Positions 1 to 9,406 of a DNA stretch of 64,000 nt are shown here, one piece after another. Below the pieces are notes generated by a model. That model searched no databases. It had not been told where the DNA came from and saw nothing but the letters and a program-made list of their open reading frames with translations. How positions within the stretch are numbered: the first letter of the stretch is position 1; each line of letters begins with the position of its first letter. The position numbers and the translations under genes were made by a program. This stretch comes from Salipiger abyssi (GTDB lineage Bacteria > Pseudomonadota > Alphaproteobacteria > Rhodobacterales > Rhodobacteraceae), in the NCBI RefSeq assembly GCF_017311415.1, contig NZ_JAEKIS010000006.1, positions 124,001 to 188,000 on the forward strand. The letters run 5' to 3'.

Positions 1-480
1 GATCAGCGTGGTGGTGCCGCCGAGGATCGCGGCATAAGAGAGAGGGATCAGCAGTTTCGAGGGCTGCACCCCCAACACCTGAGAGATCTGCACGAAGATC
101 GGCAGCATCATCACCACGACGGGGGTGTTGTTCATAAAGGCCGAGGCGATCAGAACCACCACCATGATCACCGCGATGGCCCGTCGCGGACGCCGCGCCA
201 CCTCGCTCTGGGCAAAGGTCGCAAAGGCGTCGAGCGCCCCGGTGCGCACCAGCGCCCCCATCACGATGAACATTGCCGCGATGGTCCAGGGCGCCGGATT
301 CGACAGCACATCGAGCGCAGCGTCGTAGGGCAGCGCCCCCAGCGCCAACAGCACCGCCACCCCGCCGATCGCCACAACCTCCGTTGGATAGCGCTCGCGG
401 ACGAATAGCACGAACATCGCGATCACGGTCGCAATGGTCACCCAGGCCTGCGCGGTCTGGCTCAATGCAATGAACTGCAT
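1..480 (-). CDS. SLC13/DASS-family anion permease, N-terminal part (runs off left edge)
   Basis: Reading leftward from an ATG at 478-480 the frame is open for 160 codons to the window edge, so only the N-terminal part is present. Three or more hydrophobic segments are visible. Residues 116-127 read MNNTPVVVMMLP, the conserved Asn-Thr-Pro signature of the divalent-anion/Na+ symporter (SLC13, ArsB/NhaD-like) superfamily, and a second GGTTTLI signature follows just before the edge. The likely role is inner-membrane uptake of sulfate, dicarboxylates or a similar anion. The substrate cannot be told from this fragment, and the C-terminal TrkA-C domains often present in the family are outside the window. 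No strong ribosome-binding site is seen. Confidence 0.8.
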   Translation of the reverse strand, partial: MQFIALSQTAQAWVTIATVIAMFVLFVRERYPTEVVAIGGVAVLLALGALPYDAALDVLSNPAPWTIAAMFIVMGALVRTGALDAFATFAQSEVARRPRRAIAVIMVVVLIASAFMNNTPVVVMMLPIFVQISQVLGVQPSKLLIPLSYAAILGGTTTLI

Positions 481-624
481 ATAGGAATAGCCTGTTTCTG
501 CCCAACCCGGCGCATTCTGGCGACGCACCGCCGTTCTTGCAAGCGCGGCGAGGACGCAGGCCCGCGCCGCAAGCCCCTGAGCGATTTCGCGAGACGATCC
601 GTGCAGATGCTCAGGAAACCGGCG

Positions 625-1437
625 TCAGGGCCCCGCCTGCTCCAGCCGACCGCCCTGGCGCACCATCTTCACGGTGACCGCCTTGCCGGTGCGGTCGTCG
701 GTCTCGACGAAAACGCCGCAGAGCGTGGCCTCTCCCAGCGCCGGCTGATAGCGCCCCTTGCTCATGCCGGTGACGAACCGGCGCATCGGTTCGACCTTGT
801 CCATGCCGATGACCGAATCGTAGTCGCCGCACATGCCCGCATCCGAGAGCAGCCCGGTGCCCCCGGGCAGGATCTGCGCGTCGCCGGTGGGCACATGGGT
901 ATGCGTACCGACGACAAAGCTCGCCCGGCCGTCGCAGAAATGGCCCATCGCCATCTTTTCCGAGGTCGCTTCGCAATGCATGTCGACGATGATCGCCTGC
1001 GCCATGCCGCCCAGCGGGTGACGGCGCAGCACATCGTCCATGGCCGAGAACGGATCGTCGAAGGGGCGCTTCATAAACACCTGTCCCAGCACCTGGGTCA
1101 CCAGCACCTTGCGCCCGCGCCGGTCGGCGAAGAGCCCCAGCCCGCGCCCCGGCGCCTGTTTGGCATAGTTCACCGGGCGGATCACCCGGGGCTCGCTTTC
1201 GATGAAGCCCATCATGTCCTTCTGGTCGAAGGCATGATCGCCGAGTGTCACCACATCGGCGCCCGCCGCAAGCAGCAGCTTGGCATGCTCGCCGGTCAGT
1301 CCGGCGCCGTTCGAGGCGTTCTCGCCATTGACCACGACGAAATCGAGCTTCCACGCGTCACGCAGCCCCGGCAGCCTGTCTGAAATGGCGGCGCGCCCGG
1401 CGCGACCCACCACATCTCCTAGAAATAACAATCTCAT
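625..1437 (-). CDS. YmdB-family metallophosphoesterase (TIGR00282)
   Basis: A 270-residue protein of the usual length for the YmdB family of 2',3'-cyclic-nucleotide phosphodiesterases, cytoplasmic dinuclear-metal enzymes. The N-terminal GDVVGRAGR (residues 7-15) supplies the first metal Asp, VVNGENASNGAGLT (about 36-49) the Asn ligand, and GTHTHVPTGDAQI (about 177-189) the His-x-His ligand pair followed by the conserved Gly-Asp. It is a single gene reading toward the left edge; the next gene upstream on the same strand, a VCBS-like protein, ends 68 bases away. The family assignment is firm. The physiological substrate in this organism is inferred only. Confidence 0.9.
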   Translation of the reverse strand: MRLLFLGDVVGRAGRAAISDRLPGLRDAWKLDFVVVNGENASNGAGLTGEHAKLLLAAGADVVTLGDHAFDQKDMMGFIESEPRVIRPVNYAKQAPGRGLGLFADRRGRKVLVTQVLGQVFMKRPFDDPFSAMDDVLRRHPLGGMAQAIIVDMHCEATSEKMAMGHFCDGRASFVVGTHTHVPTGDAQILPGGTGLLSDAGMCGDYDSVIGMDKVEPMRRFVTGMSKGRYQPALGEATLCGVFVETDDRTGKAVTVKMVRQGGRLEQAGP

Positions 1438-1505
1438 GGATCAATCCGTAAGCGCGCGGGCGGCGAAAGCAAAGCCCGATTTGCGCGCGTCCCGTCCGGG
1501 CGGCC

Positions 1506-2713
<1,208 letters not shown>

Positions 2714-2804
2714 TCACGATCGCTTGCGCACATGGCTTTTCCCTCCCCAGCAAAGCCGCTACGCTGCGTCGAAAAGCCCCGCCCGGATACGAAGGCTCGA
2801 GCAG

Positions 2805-3320
2805 ATGTACCGCACCCCCTGCCTGATCGCCGCGATGGCGCTCGCCCTTGCCGCGTGCGAGGCTCCGTCCGACGACAGCGCCGACTGGCCCGGCGAGGCG
2901 CCGCCGGCGCCGGAACAGCTGGCGGACGGCACCTGCTGGGCGCGTGAAGTGACACCGGCGATCTACGAGCATGTCATGGGCGAGATTCAGGTGGTGCAGG
3001 CGGAGATCGCCGAGGACGGCACGGTGATCCGCCCGCCGGTCTATCGCCGGGCGCCGGTGCCGCGCGTCGTCAAGCCGCGCGGAGAGCTGCGCTTCGAGAC
3101 CCCCTGCCCCGATCAGACCACGCCCGAGCTCATCTCTTCGGTGCAGCGCGCTCTGGCGGCGCGTGGCTATTTCAGCAGCAGCGTCAGCGGGCGGATGGAT
3201 GCGCCGACGCGGGCGGCGATCCGGAAATATCAGAAGGAGCGCGGGCTCGACAGCGCGCAGCTTTCGCTGGAAACCGCGCGCTCGCTGGGACTGATCGCAA
3301 CGCCGCTGGACGAGCTTTGA
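2805..3320 (+). CDS. Lipoprotein with C-terminal peptidoglycan-binding domain
   Basis: From the ATG at 2805 the 171-residue product starts MYRTPCLIAAMALALAAC, a lipoprotein signal peptide whose lipobox LAAC gives an acylated Cys at residue 18. The C-terminal third (ELISSVQRALAARGYF...RAAIRKYQKERGL) is a PG_binding_1 repeat: a three-helix domain that binds peptidoglycan. The middle has a Cys pair (TCWAREV and ETPCPD) that may form a disulfide. An outer-membrane lipoprotein tethered to the wall is the likely picture. The frame is open further upstream, but the signal peptide fixes the start. The gene converges on the hflK-hflC-DUF2065 operon, with repeat hairpins between. Confidence 0.85.
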   Translation: MYRTPCLIAAMALALAACEAPSDDSADWPGEAPPAPEQLADGTCWAREVTPAIYEHVMGEIQVVQAEIAEDGTVIRPPVYRRAPVPRVVKPRGELRFETPCPDQTTPELISSVQRALAARGYFSSSVSGRMDAPTRAAIRKYQKERGLDSAQLSLETARSLGLIATPLDEL

Positions 3321-3337
3321 CGGACGGGATCCGCGAA

Positions 3338-3410
3338 CGGTGGGCAAATTGCCCACCCTACATCTTCCGACGAACGGATTTCGGCACGCGGTGGGCAAAT
3401 TGGCCCTAAG
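3338..3410. repeat. Two GGTGGGCAAATT intergenic hairpin repeats
   Basis: Between the convergent lipoprotein and DUF2065 genes lie a palindromic copy at 3339-3357 (GGTGGGCAA-A-TTGCCCACC) followed by CCTAC, and a second, partly degenerate copy at 3390-3407 (GGTGGGCAAATTGGCC). The same family recurs as a large inverted repeat at 31782-31843. Placement at gene ends suggests a transcription-end or mRNA-stabilising role. Confidence 0.7.
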
Positions 3411-3424
3411 CCAGGCCGAACCCG

Positions 3425-3616
3425 CTAGCCGCGAAAGATCCAGAGCAATAACAGCCCCGTGACGATGGTCAGCAGGCCGAGAGTGCGCCGCGCTTCCAGC
3501 GGCATCATGCGCAGCGCCTCCAGCAGACGCTCCACAAGCGAAGGGGCCAGTGCATAGACCAGCCCCTCGATGATGAGGACCAGCGCGATCCCCGTTCCGA
3601 TATCGGTCAGCGTCAA
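3425..3616 (-). CDS. DUF2065 (YjeT-like) small membrane protein
   Basis: A 63-residue protein with two hydrophobic segments: residues about 8-24 (IALVLIIEGLVYALAPS) and 44-60 (TLGLLTIVTGLLLLWIF), joined by a basic amphipathic LVERLLEALRMMPLEARR linker. This is the standard DUF2065/YjeT architecture, which is usually found directly after hflC, as here. Its start overlaps the hflC stop by four bases (ATGA), so it is translationally coupled to hflC. It probably associates with the HflKC complex in the inner membrane, but no biochemical function is established for the family. Confidence 0.85.
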   Translation of the reverse strand: MTLTDIGTGIALVLIIEGLVYALAPSLVERLLEALRMMPLEARRTLGLLTIVTGLLLLWIFRG

Positions 3617-4497
3617 TTCGCCCCCGGCGTGCCCTGGTTCTTGAAGTATTCGAAGAACTCGCTGTCCGGCGTCATCACCAGCGACGAGTTGCTGCCCTCG
3701 AGCGCCGTCTCATAGGCCTGAAGCGAGCGGTAGAAGGCAAAGAACTCCGGATCGGCGCCATAGGCCTCGGCAAAGATGCTGTTGCGCTCCGCATCCGCCT
3801 CGCCCCGGATCACGTTGGCGTCGCGGTCGGCCTCGGACTGGGTTTCCACCACCGTCCGGTCTGCCAGCGCACGCACCCGCTGCGCCGCCTCGTTGCCGCG
3901 CGCGATCTCGTCGGCGGCTTCGCGTTCGCGCTCGGCACGCATCCGGGCGAAGGTGGCTTCGAGGTTCTGCGACGGCAGGTTGGTCTGCTTGAGCCGCACA
4001 TCTACCACGTCGAGCCCCAGCGACAGCGCCGAGGAGCGGGCATTGTCGCGGATGCGGTTGGAGAACTGCCGGCGGTCGGCCGAGAGGATCACGTCCGAGG
4101 TCACCTGATCGGCGCCCAGAACCTCGCGGATCTGCGCGTTCAGGATGCCGGAAAGACGATCCTCGGCGGTGCGCACACCGCCCACGCCGACGGCCTGGCG
4201 AAACTGCACCACATCGGCGATGCGGTAACGCGCGAAGGCGTCGACCACCAGGCGGCGGTCATCCGAGGGCGTTACCTCAATGGTCTCGGTGTCGAGCGAC
4301 AGGATGCGGTCGTCGTATTTGACCACCTCCTGAATGAAGGGGATCTTGAAGGCGAGCCCCGGCTCTTCCTTGACCGATTTGATCTGGCCGAATTGCAGCA
4401 CCAGCGCCTTTTCGCGCTCATCCACCACGAAGACGGAGGAGAGCACGATCACCAGCGCAATCACCAGCGCCGGGACGATAAAGGTTGTCTTGCGCAT
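3613..4497 (-). CDS. hflC: HflC, FtsH-modulating SPFH/prohibitin protein
   Basis: A 294-residue SPFH-domain protein with one N-terminal membrane anchor (TFIVPALVIALVIVLSSVFVV, residues about 5-24). A prohibitin-homology region follows (about 25-190), then an Ala/Glu/Arg-rich coiled coil (RMRAEREREAADEIARGNEAAQRVRALADR). HflC pairs with HflK to form a large cage in the periplasm that encloses and restrains the membrane protease FtsH. The gene starts one base after the hflK stop and overlaps DUF2065. Length and order hflK-hflC match the family, and no defect is seen. Confidence 0.95.
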   Translation of the reverse strand: MRKTTFIVPALVIALVIVLSSVFVVDEREKALVLQFGQIKSVKEEPGLAFKIPFIQEVVKYDDRILSLDTETIEVTPSDDRRLVVDAFARYRIADVVQFRQAVGVGGVRTAEDRLSGILNAQIREVLGADQVTSDVILSADRRQFSNRIRDNARSSALSLGLDVVDVRLKQTNLPSQNLEATFARMRAEREREAADEIARGNEAAQRVRALADRTVVETQSEADRDANVIRGEADAERNSIFAEAYGADPEFFAFYRSLQAYETALEGSNSSLVMTPDSEFFEYFKNQGTPGAN

Positions 4498-4498
4498 A

Positions 4499-5644
4499 TC
4501 AGTTATCCCCCGTCGTCGTGCGGCTGCGGTTCAGCTCGTTGAGCGGCAGATAGGGCACAACACCGCCCTCGCCGCCGGTCAGGCTTTCGTCGAGGATGGT
4601 CTTGTCGACGCTGCCCAGCACGCGCTCCATAGTCTCCAGATAGAGACGGCGGCGGGTAACCTCGGGCGCCTTGGAATATTCCTCGCGCACGGCAGAGAAA
4701 CGGCTGGCCTCACCGACCGCTTCGTTGACCACGCGGGCGCGGTAGCCCTCGGCCTCTTCGCGGATCTGCGCCGCCTGGCCGCGCGCCTCGGCCACCACAC
4801 GGTTGGCATAGGCATCGGCCTGACGTTCCAGCCGGTCGCGCTCCTGCTCGGCGGCCTGCACCTCGCGGAAGGCGTCGATCACCTCGCGCGGCGGGTCGGC
4901 GGTATCGAGGTTGATCCGCACCACGCTGATGCCCGACTCGTATTCGTCGAGCGTCGCCTGGATCTGCTCCATCGCGGTATCGGCGATAATGCCCCGGTCG
5001 CGGTTGAGGATCGGCGCCAGGTTGCTGGCTGCGATGATCTCGCGCATGACCGCCTCGGACACCGCCTGAACCGTCAGCTGCGGATCGCGGATGTTAAACA
5101 GCAGCTTGGCCGGATCGTTGATGTTCCAGACCACCTGAAACTCGATATCGACGATATTGGCGTCGGTGGTCAGCATCAGCCCATCGGCGGAATTGCCGCG
5201 CCCGGCGCCGATGGTCTCGGTGCGCTCGGAGGTCACGTTCACTACCTCGGCGCTGACCAGCGGCCAGGGTGCAAAGTTCAGGCCCGGGTTGCCCGTCGCG
5301 CTGTACTTGCCGAGGAACAGTTCGACTGACTGCTCTTCGGGCTTCACGGTATAAAAGCTCATGTAGCCCCAGAGACCCAGCGCAACCAGCGCGGCGATGC
5401 CGATGGTGCCCTTGCTGAAGCCGGGCCCGCCCGAGCCGCCGCCCGAATTCGAGCCGCCGCCATTTTTGCCGCCGCGCCCGCCCATGAGCACGCGCAGACG
5501 CTCCTGGCCTTTTTTCACCAGCTCGTCGATCTCGGGGATCTGCGGTTCGTCGGGCCGGCGCCCACCGCCGCCGCCGCCATTGGGCGGCCGCTCGCCGCCC
5601 CTGTTACCACCGCCGCCCCAGGGGCCGCCGCTGTTTCCTGCCAT
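4499..5644 (-). CDS. hflK: HflK, FtsH-modulating SPFH/prohibitin protein
   Basis: A 381-residue partner of HflC. The first ~75 residues are a low-complexity cytoplasmic Gly/Pro/Asn-rich tail (GGGGNRGGERPPNGGGGGGR) and a KGQERLRVLMGGRGGKNGGG stretch, typical of HflK. A membrane anchor (IGIAALVALGLWGYMSFYTV, about 82-101) and the SPFH domain with a long coiled coil follow (RDRLERQADAYANRVVAEARGQ). The ATG at 5642-5644 is the first gene of the operon hflK-hflC-DUF2065. HflKC regulates FtsH-mediated membrane proteolysis. The gor gene ends 70 bases upstream on the same strand. Confidence 0.95.
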   Translation of the reverse strand: MAGNSGGPWGGGGNRGGERPPNGGGGGGRRPDEPQIPEIDELVKKGQERLRVLMGGRGGKNGGGSNSGGGSGGPGFSKGTIGIAALVALGLWGYMSFYTVKPEEQSVELFLGKYSATGNPGLNFAPWPLVSAEVVNVTSERTETIGAGRGNSADGLMLTTDANIVDIEFQVVWNINDPAKLLFNIRDPQLTVQAVSEAVMREIIAASNLAPILNRDRGIIADTAMEQIQATLDEYESGISVVRINLDTADPPREVIDAFREVQAAEQERDRLERQADAYANRVVAEARGQAAQIREEAEGYRARVVNEAVGEASRFSAVREEYSKAPEVTRRRLYLETMERVLGSVDKTILDESLTGGEGGVVPYLPLNELNRSRTTTGDN

Positions 5645-5714
5645 GAAGCCTTTTCCCTTCCCGTAAAACGCTGTCGTCCTGTCCCGCTTTTACCTGTGCA
5701 TTTTGCGCAGGGAT

Positions 5715-7172
5715 TCAAGCGCTCCGAACCGGTTTGCGCATGGTCACGATCTCTTCCGACATGGTCGGATGCACCGCGACCGTGCGGTCGAAATCTTCCT
5801 TCGTGGCGCCCATCTTCACCGCGATGCCGGCAAGCTGGATCATCTCGCCCGCCCCCGGCGCGACGATATGACAGCCCAGCACCTTGCGCGTCTCCTTCGA
5901 CACCACGAGCTTCATCATCACACGGTCCGAGCGTCCGGCAAAGGCCGTCTGCATCGGGCGGAAGGAGGTGGAGTAGATCTCCACCGGTTCCTGTTCGCGC
6001 GCCTCTTCCTCGCTGAGCCCCACCGTGCCGAATTCCGGCTGGGTGAAGACGGCGGAGGGGATCAGCTCGTGATCGACCGGCGTCGGGTTGCCCTTGAAGA
6101 CGGTCTCGACAAAGGCCATGCCCTCGCGGATCGCCACGGGGGTGAGGTTCACCCGGTCGGTCACGTCGCCGATGGCATAGATCGACGGCACCGTGGTCTG
6201 GCTGTACTTGTCGACCTCGACCTCGCCCTTGCGGCCGAGCTTCACGCCGATCTCTTCCAGCCCCATATCCACGGTGTTGGGCGCCCGCCCGGTGGCAAAG
6301 AACACCGCGTCGAAGACCCGAGCACGGCCATTGGTGGCCTTGACCCAGATCGGCCCGCCGCGCTCGCCGCCCTCTGGGTGCATCGCGGGATCCTCGTGCA
6401 TCGGGGTGCCCATGGGAATGCGCCCGTCCGGATGCCCTTCAAGATCCTCTTCGGTTGCGCAGCGCATCTCGACGATATCGGTGCCCAGATGCAGATCGAT
6501 GCCGCGATCCTTCATGCTATCGGCGATCAGGCCGCGCGCCTCCTCGTCGAAACCGCGCAGGATCTGTGCGCCGCGATAGATCTGCGTCACCTCGACGCCC
6601 AGCCCGTTGAGAATACAGGCGAATTCGCAGGCGATATAGCCGCCGCCGACGATCAGAATGCTTTTCGGCAGCTCCGGCAGGTGGAAGATATCGTCGCTGA
6701 CGATCCCCAGATCGGCATTCGGCAGATCGGGCCGCACCGGGCGCCCGCCGGTGGCCAAGAGGATATGCTTTGCGGTGAAGGTCTCGCCGGTCGAAAGCTC
6801 CACCGTGTGCGGATCCTTGACCGTGGCGCGGGCATCGAAACTGTCGACGCCGGAGTTTTTCAGCAGCGAGCGATAGACGCCTTCCAGCCGGTCGAGCTCG
6901 GTATTGAGACTGTCCTTGAAGCCCTTCCAGTCGAAGGCGCCTTCCTTGAGATCCCAGCCGTAATTGCGCGCGTCCTGCACCACCTCGCCATATTCACTGG
7001 CAAAGACCATCAGCTTCTTGGGCACGCAGCCGCGGATCACACAGGTGCCGCCATAGCGGTCTTCCTCGGCCAGCCCCACCTTGGCATCGGCCTCGCCCGC
7101 CGCGACCCGCGCCGCGCGCACGCCGCCGGAGCCGCCGCCGATGACGAAGAGATCGTAGTCGAAATCGCTCAT
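5715..7172 (-). CDS. gor: Glutathione-disulfide reductase with a His/Met-rich insertion
   Basis: A 485-residue FAD/NADPH disulfide reductase. The FAD Rossmann motif is VIGGGSGGVRAARVA (residues 10-24). The redox-active disulfide GGTCVIRGCVPKK gives C44 and C49, and the second nucleotide motif VGGGYIACEF lies near 175-184. The C-terminal HPTMSEE carries the catalytic His-Glu pair. GTCVIRGCVPKK is the form seen in glutathione reductases of alphaproteobacteria and plants. The enzyme keeps glutathione reduced in the cytoplasm. Odd: relative to the ~450-residue E. coli enzyme, a segment around 240-275 contains PMGTPMHEDPAMHPEGG, which looks inserted into the NADPH-binding region. Confidence 0.93.
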   Translation of the reverse strand: MSDFDYDLFVIGGGSGGVRAARVAAGEADAKVGLAEEDRYGGTCVIRGCVPKKLMVFASEYGEVVQDARNYGWDLKEGAFDWKGFKDSLNTELDRLEGVYRSLLKNSGVDSFDARATVKDPHTVELSTGETFTAKHILLATGGRPVRPDLPNADLGIVSDDIFHLPELPKSILIVGGGYIACEFACILNGLGVEVTQIYRGAQILRGFDEEARGLIADSMKDRGIDLHLGTDIVEMRCATEEDLEGHPDGRIPMGTPMHEDPAMHPEGGERGGPIWVKATNGRARVFDAVFFATGRAPNTVDMGLEEIGVKLGRKGEVEVDKYSQTTVPSIYAIGDVTDRVNLTPVAIREGMAFVETVFKGNPTPVDHELIPSAVFTQPEFGTVGLSEEEAREQEPVEIYSTSFRPMQTAFAGRSDRVMMKLVVSKETRKVLGCHIVAPGAGEMIQLAGIAVKMGATKEDFDRTVAVHPTMSEEIVTMRKPVRSA

Positions 7173-7251
7173 AGCTCTTACCTCGCAATCATCGAGCGAG
7201 GTATTTCACATCGAAAAAAGGATGGCCAGCCGATCCGGGTCTGCGGCGCGC

Positions 7252-7731
7252 TCAAACCATGAGCAGATTGACCCGGTCGCCGCTCTTGGAATAGCGCCGC
7301 ATGGCGTCGTCCAGCGGCTTGTCCCGCAGATCCTGCGGCTCGACCCAGTAGAGCTTTTCGTCATCGGCCAGGATCACCCAATTCAATGCATGATAGAGGT
7401 TCTGCCCGAAGGCCGCGAACCGCCCCCAGCCCAGCCCGAGCGCAAGCGGCAGATCGCGGCGACGCTCTGCGCGATACCAGTCGCAGACCAGCCCCTTGAA
7501 GATAAACGCGTAATCGTCGCAATCGAAGCGCCCGTCTTGACTGTACTCGTCGCCCCCCGGCATCCGGGGGCGCAGAAGATCGACGATCTCGGTGAACCTC
7601 TTCGCAGTCGGAAGCTCCATTTTGGGGTCGGAGGCCTGGACCAGCGTCTGCGCGAAGGGCGCGCCCGGCATCGGCCGCATGTGCAGCCGCGCATAGCGCG
7701 CCAGGTTGTCGCTGGTGATCGTCAGGGCCAT
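7252..7731 (-). CDS. Stand-alone MOA-like (agglutinin C-terminal) cysteine-protease domain protein
   Basis: This 159-residue protein has no signal peptide. It carries FDCDDYAF (C71), YHALNWVI (H114) and YWVEPQ (E131). The spacing Cys-43-His-17-Glu closely parallels the papain-like catalytic triad I recall for the C-terminal domain of the Marasmius oreades agglutinin (C215, H257, E274), and bacterial proteins of this size are annotated 'lectin MOA-related'. A cytoplasmic or lipoprotein-associated thiol hydrolase is inferred. The lectin domain of the fungal protein is absent. It begins five bases after the lipoprotein stop, so it is the last gene of a three-gene minus-strand unit. Substrate unknown. 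Confidence 0.6.
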   Translation of the reverse strand: MALTITSDNLARYARLHMRPMPGAPFAQTLVQASDPKMELPTAKRFTEIVDLLRPRMPGGDEYSQDGRFDCDDYAFIFKGLVCDWYRAERRRDLPLALGLGWGRFAAFGQNLYHALNWVILADDEKLYWVEPQDLRDKPLDDAMRRYSKSGDRVNLLMV

Positions 7732-7736
7732 GACGC

Positions 7737-8894
7737 TCAGCCCTCCTCCCGCGCACCCAAACCCGGGCTGTCGTCCTCCTCATCCGTGCCGTCGGCACCG
7801 GTCCGGCCGCCCACGGTGGTGAAGCCCGACAGATCCGGATCCGCGCTGACACCTTCCGCCTCGGCCTGCGCGCTGTCATAGGTGCTTCGGTATTCGGCCA
7901 GCGCGGTCAGAAAGGCGGTCTGCGCCTTGAGCAGCTCGGTCGAGGCGGTCAGCTCGTTCTTGCGCAGCCCCAGCAGCGCCTTGGTCGCATCGTTCACCCC
8001 GGTGAACACGGCGGTGACCACCGCCAGCGGCAGAAGCGCCGCAGCGGCCAGCTCCGAGGGTTTCTTTACATTGATCGATTGCGGCTGGCCATCGGAGAAG
8101 GTGATGATCGTGTCGCGCTTCACGAAGCTGGAGCGCTCGATATCGACGCCCGAGATCTGATGCGGATCGGGCACCTGCACCACGAATTCCGTCACATTGC
8201 CGCTGGTCCGGTCGCGAAAGCTGATCGTCGCCGTGGTCAGCGGGCGGTAGCAGAAGGTGTGGTTGCAGGCGTGAATGACGCCGACCGCGCGCGGCGCCGG
8301 CGATACGGAAAGATCCATGCGCCTGCCCAGCAGCCGCTGCGCCCGCGCCACGCTCTGCGGGTCGGTGGGATCGAGCCGCAGCGTGCTGACCACTGTGGTG
8401 GCGGTTTCCGCGCGTCCGCTGGCTCCCGGCGTGCCAAGAATGCCGGTGCCGCGCAGCCGGCCGATATGCCCCAGCGCCTGGGCGAGATCGATCAGCGCCT
8501 GGCCGCTCTGATCGTCGGTATTGACGGTGATCTGGCCGAGCAACTGATTGGCGACATTGATATCGACCGTATCGTTGGAAAAGCGCGACGGGACGTAATT
8601 CACCTCATAGCGGAATCCGGGATTGGGGTCGGGCATCAGAATCGCGCTATTGGCCTTCTGCTGAACGGCCAGAACCGACGAGCTGTTCATTGTGCTGCCT
8701 GAACCCAGAATTTCAAATCCGAGATACTTGCGCGGCAGCGAATAGCTGGCAACGATCTGTGTCACCTTGGGTTTGCCGTTCATATCCAAAAACGGCGCTC
8801 CCGCCCGATTGGACTCCAATACCGTACAGGCGGCCGCGCCAAATACAGTGCACAGCACCGCAAGCCGGACGGGTCTGGAAATGGCTTTGATCAT
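7737..8894 (-). CDS. Predicted lipoprotein of unknown function, accessory cassette
   Basis: The ATG at 8892-8894 with GGAGGA upstream gives 385 residues starting MIKAISRPVRLAVLCTVFGAAAC, a lipoprotein signal with acylated Cys at residue 23. The body has no motif I recognise. It contains a CNHTFCYRP pair of cysteines, a hydrophobic stretch AAAALLPLAVVTAVF near residue 290, and an acidic C-terminus (GTDEEDDSPGL). The hydrophobic patch could be a membrane-interacting helix. It lies between a 2-TM protein gene (28-base gap) and the MOA-like hydrolase (5-base gap). The three are likely one transcript, with this protein as the envelope component. Confidence 0.7.
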   Translation of the reverse strand: MIKAISRPVRLAVLCTVFGAAACTVLESNRAGAPFLDMNGKPKVTQIVASYSLPRKYLGFEILGSGSTMNSSSVLAVQQKANSAILMPDPNPGFRYEVNYVPSRFSNDTVDINVANQLLGQITVNTDDQSGQALIDLAQALGHIGRLRGTGILGTPGASGRAETATTVVSTLRLDPTDPQSVARAQRLLGRRMDLSVSPAPRAVGVIHACNHTFCYRPLTTATISFRDRTSGNVTEFVVQVPDPHQISGVDIERSSFVKRDTIITFSDGQPQSINVKKPSELAAAALLPLAVVTAVFTGVNDATKALLGLRKNELTASTELLKAQTAFLTALAEYRSTYDSAQAEAEGVSADPDLSGFTTVGGRTGADGTDEEDDSPGLGAREEG

Positions 8895-8922
8895 GTTTCG
8901 TCCTCCTCCCCCGAAACGGAAA

Positions 8923-9276
8923 TCATACATTGGAAATGGGTGGGCAATCCGGGTCGTCCCCGTCATCGTTCACCGCTCTGCGGCGCTTCTGCTCTTCGCC
9001 ACCGATCAGATTGTCCTGCTGTGCCTCGCCCGCGGCGCCCGGCGCATCGTGAGGAAAGCCCTCGCCCCGGCTGCCGAACCAGAAACCGGCAATCCCGGCG
9101 GAAAGCGTCGCGAGCCCGTTGAAGATGCCGAGCGCCAGCTCGTATTCGCCACGGATAAAAAGAAGGGTCGAAAATCCGACCGCGCTGAGGCTGTAAACGA
9201 ATACGACGAAATAGGTTACAACGATACGCACATTACTTTTGCGCATGCGCTGCAAGCTCTCGGGAGATTGATCCAT
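8923..9276 (-). CDS. Small two-helix membrane protein, first gene of accessory cassette
   Basis: A 117-residue protein with two membrane segments: VVTYFVVFVYSLSAVGFSTLLFI (about 19-41) and LALGIFNGLATLSAGIAGFWFG (about 47-68). A hydrophilic, charged C-terminal tail follows (GGEEQKRRRAVNDDGDD). No known domain is recognised; the two-helix plus tail layout resembles small phage-holin-like or accessory membrane proteins, but nothing shows lysis function. It is the upstream gene of the unit with the lipoprotein and the MOA-like hydrolase, all reading leftward. The upstream 130 bases are AT-richer than the surroundings and could carry the promoter. Confidence 0.6.
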   Translation of the reverse strand: MDQSPESLQRMRKSNVRIVVTYFVVFVYSLSAVGFSTLLFIRGEYELALGIFNGLATLSAGIAGFWFGSRGEGFPHDAPGAAGEAQQDNLIGGEEQKRRRAVNDDGDDPDCPPISNV

Positions 9277-9406
9277 GATCTTGCCGCAGGCTCTAAAAAC
9301 TGAGGGAGCCTAACATGCATGACGGGCGCGACGTCGCTCAGCGCGAATAATTTCAGGGCTGTCGCAATTTGGTCACAAGCGAACCGGGCGCAATTGCGCC
9401 CGCCAG

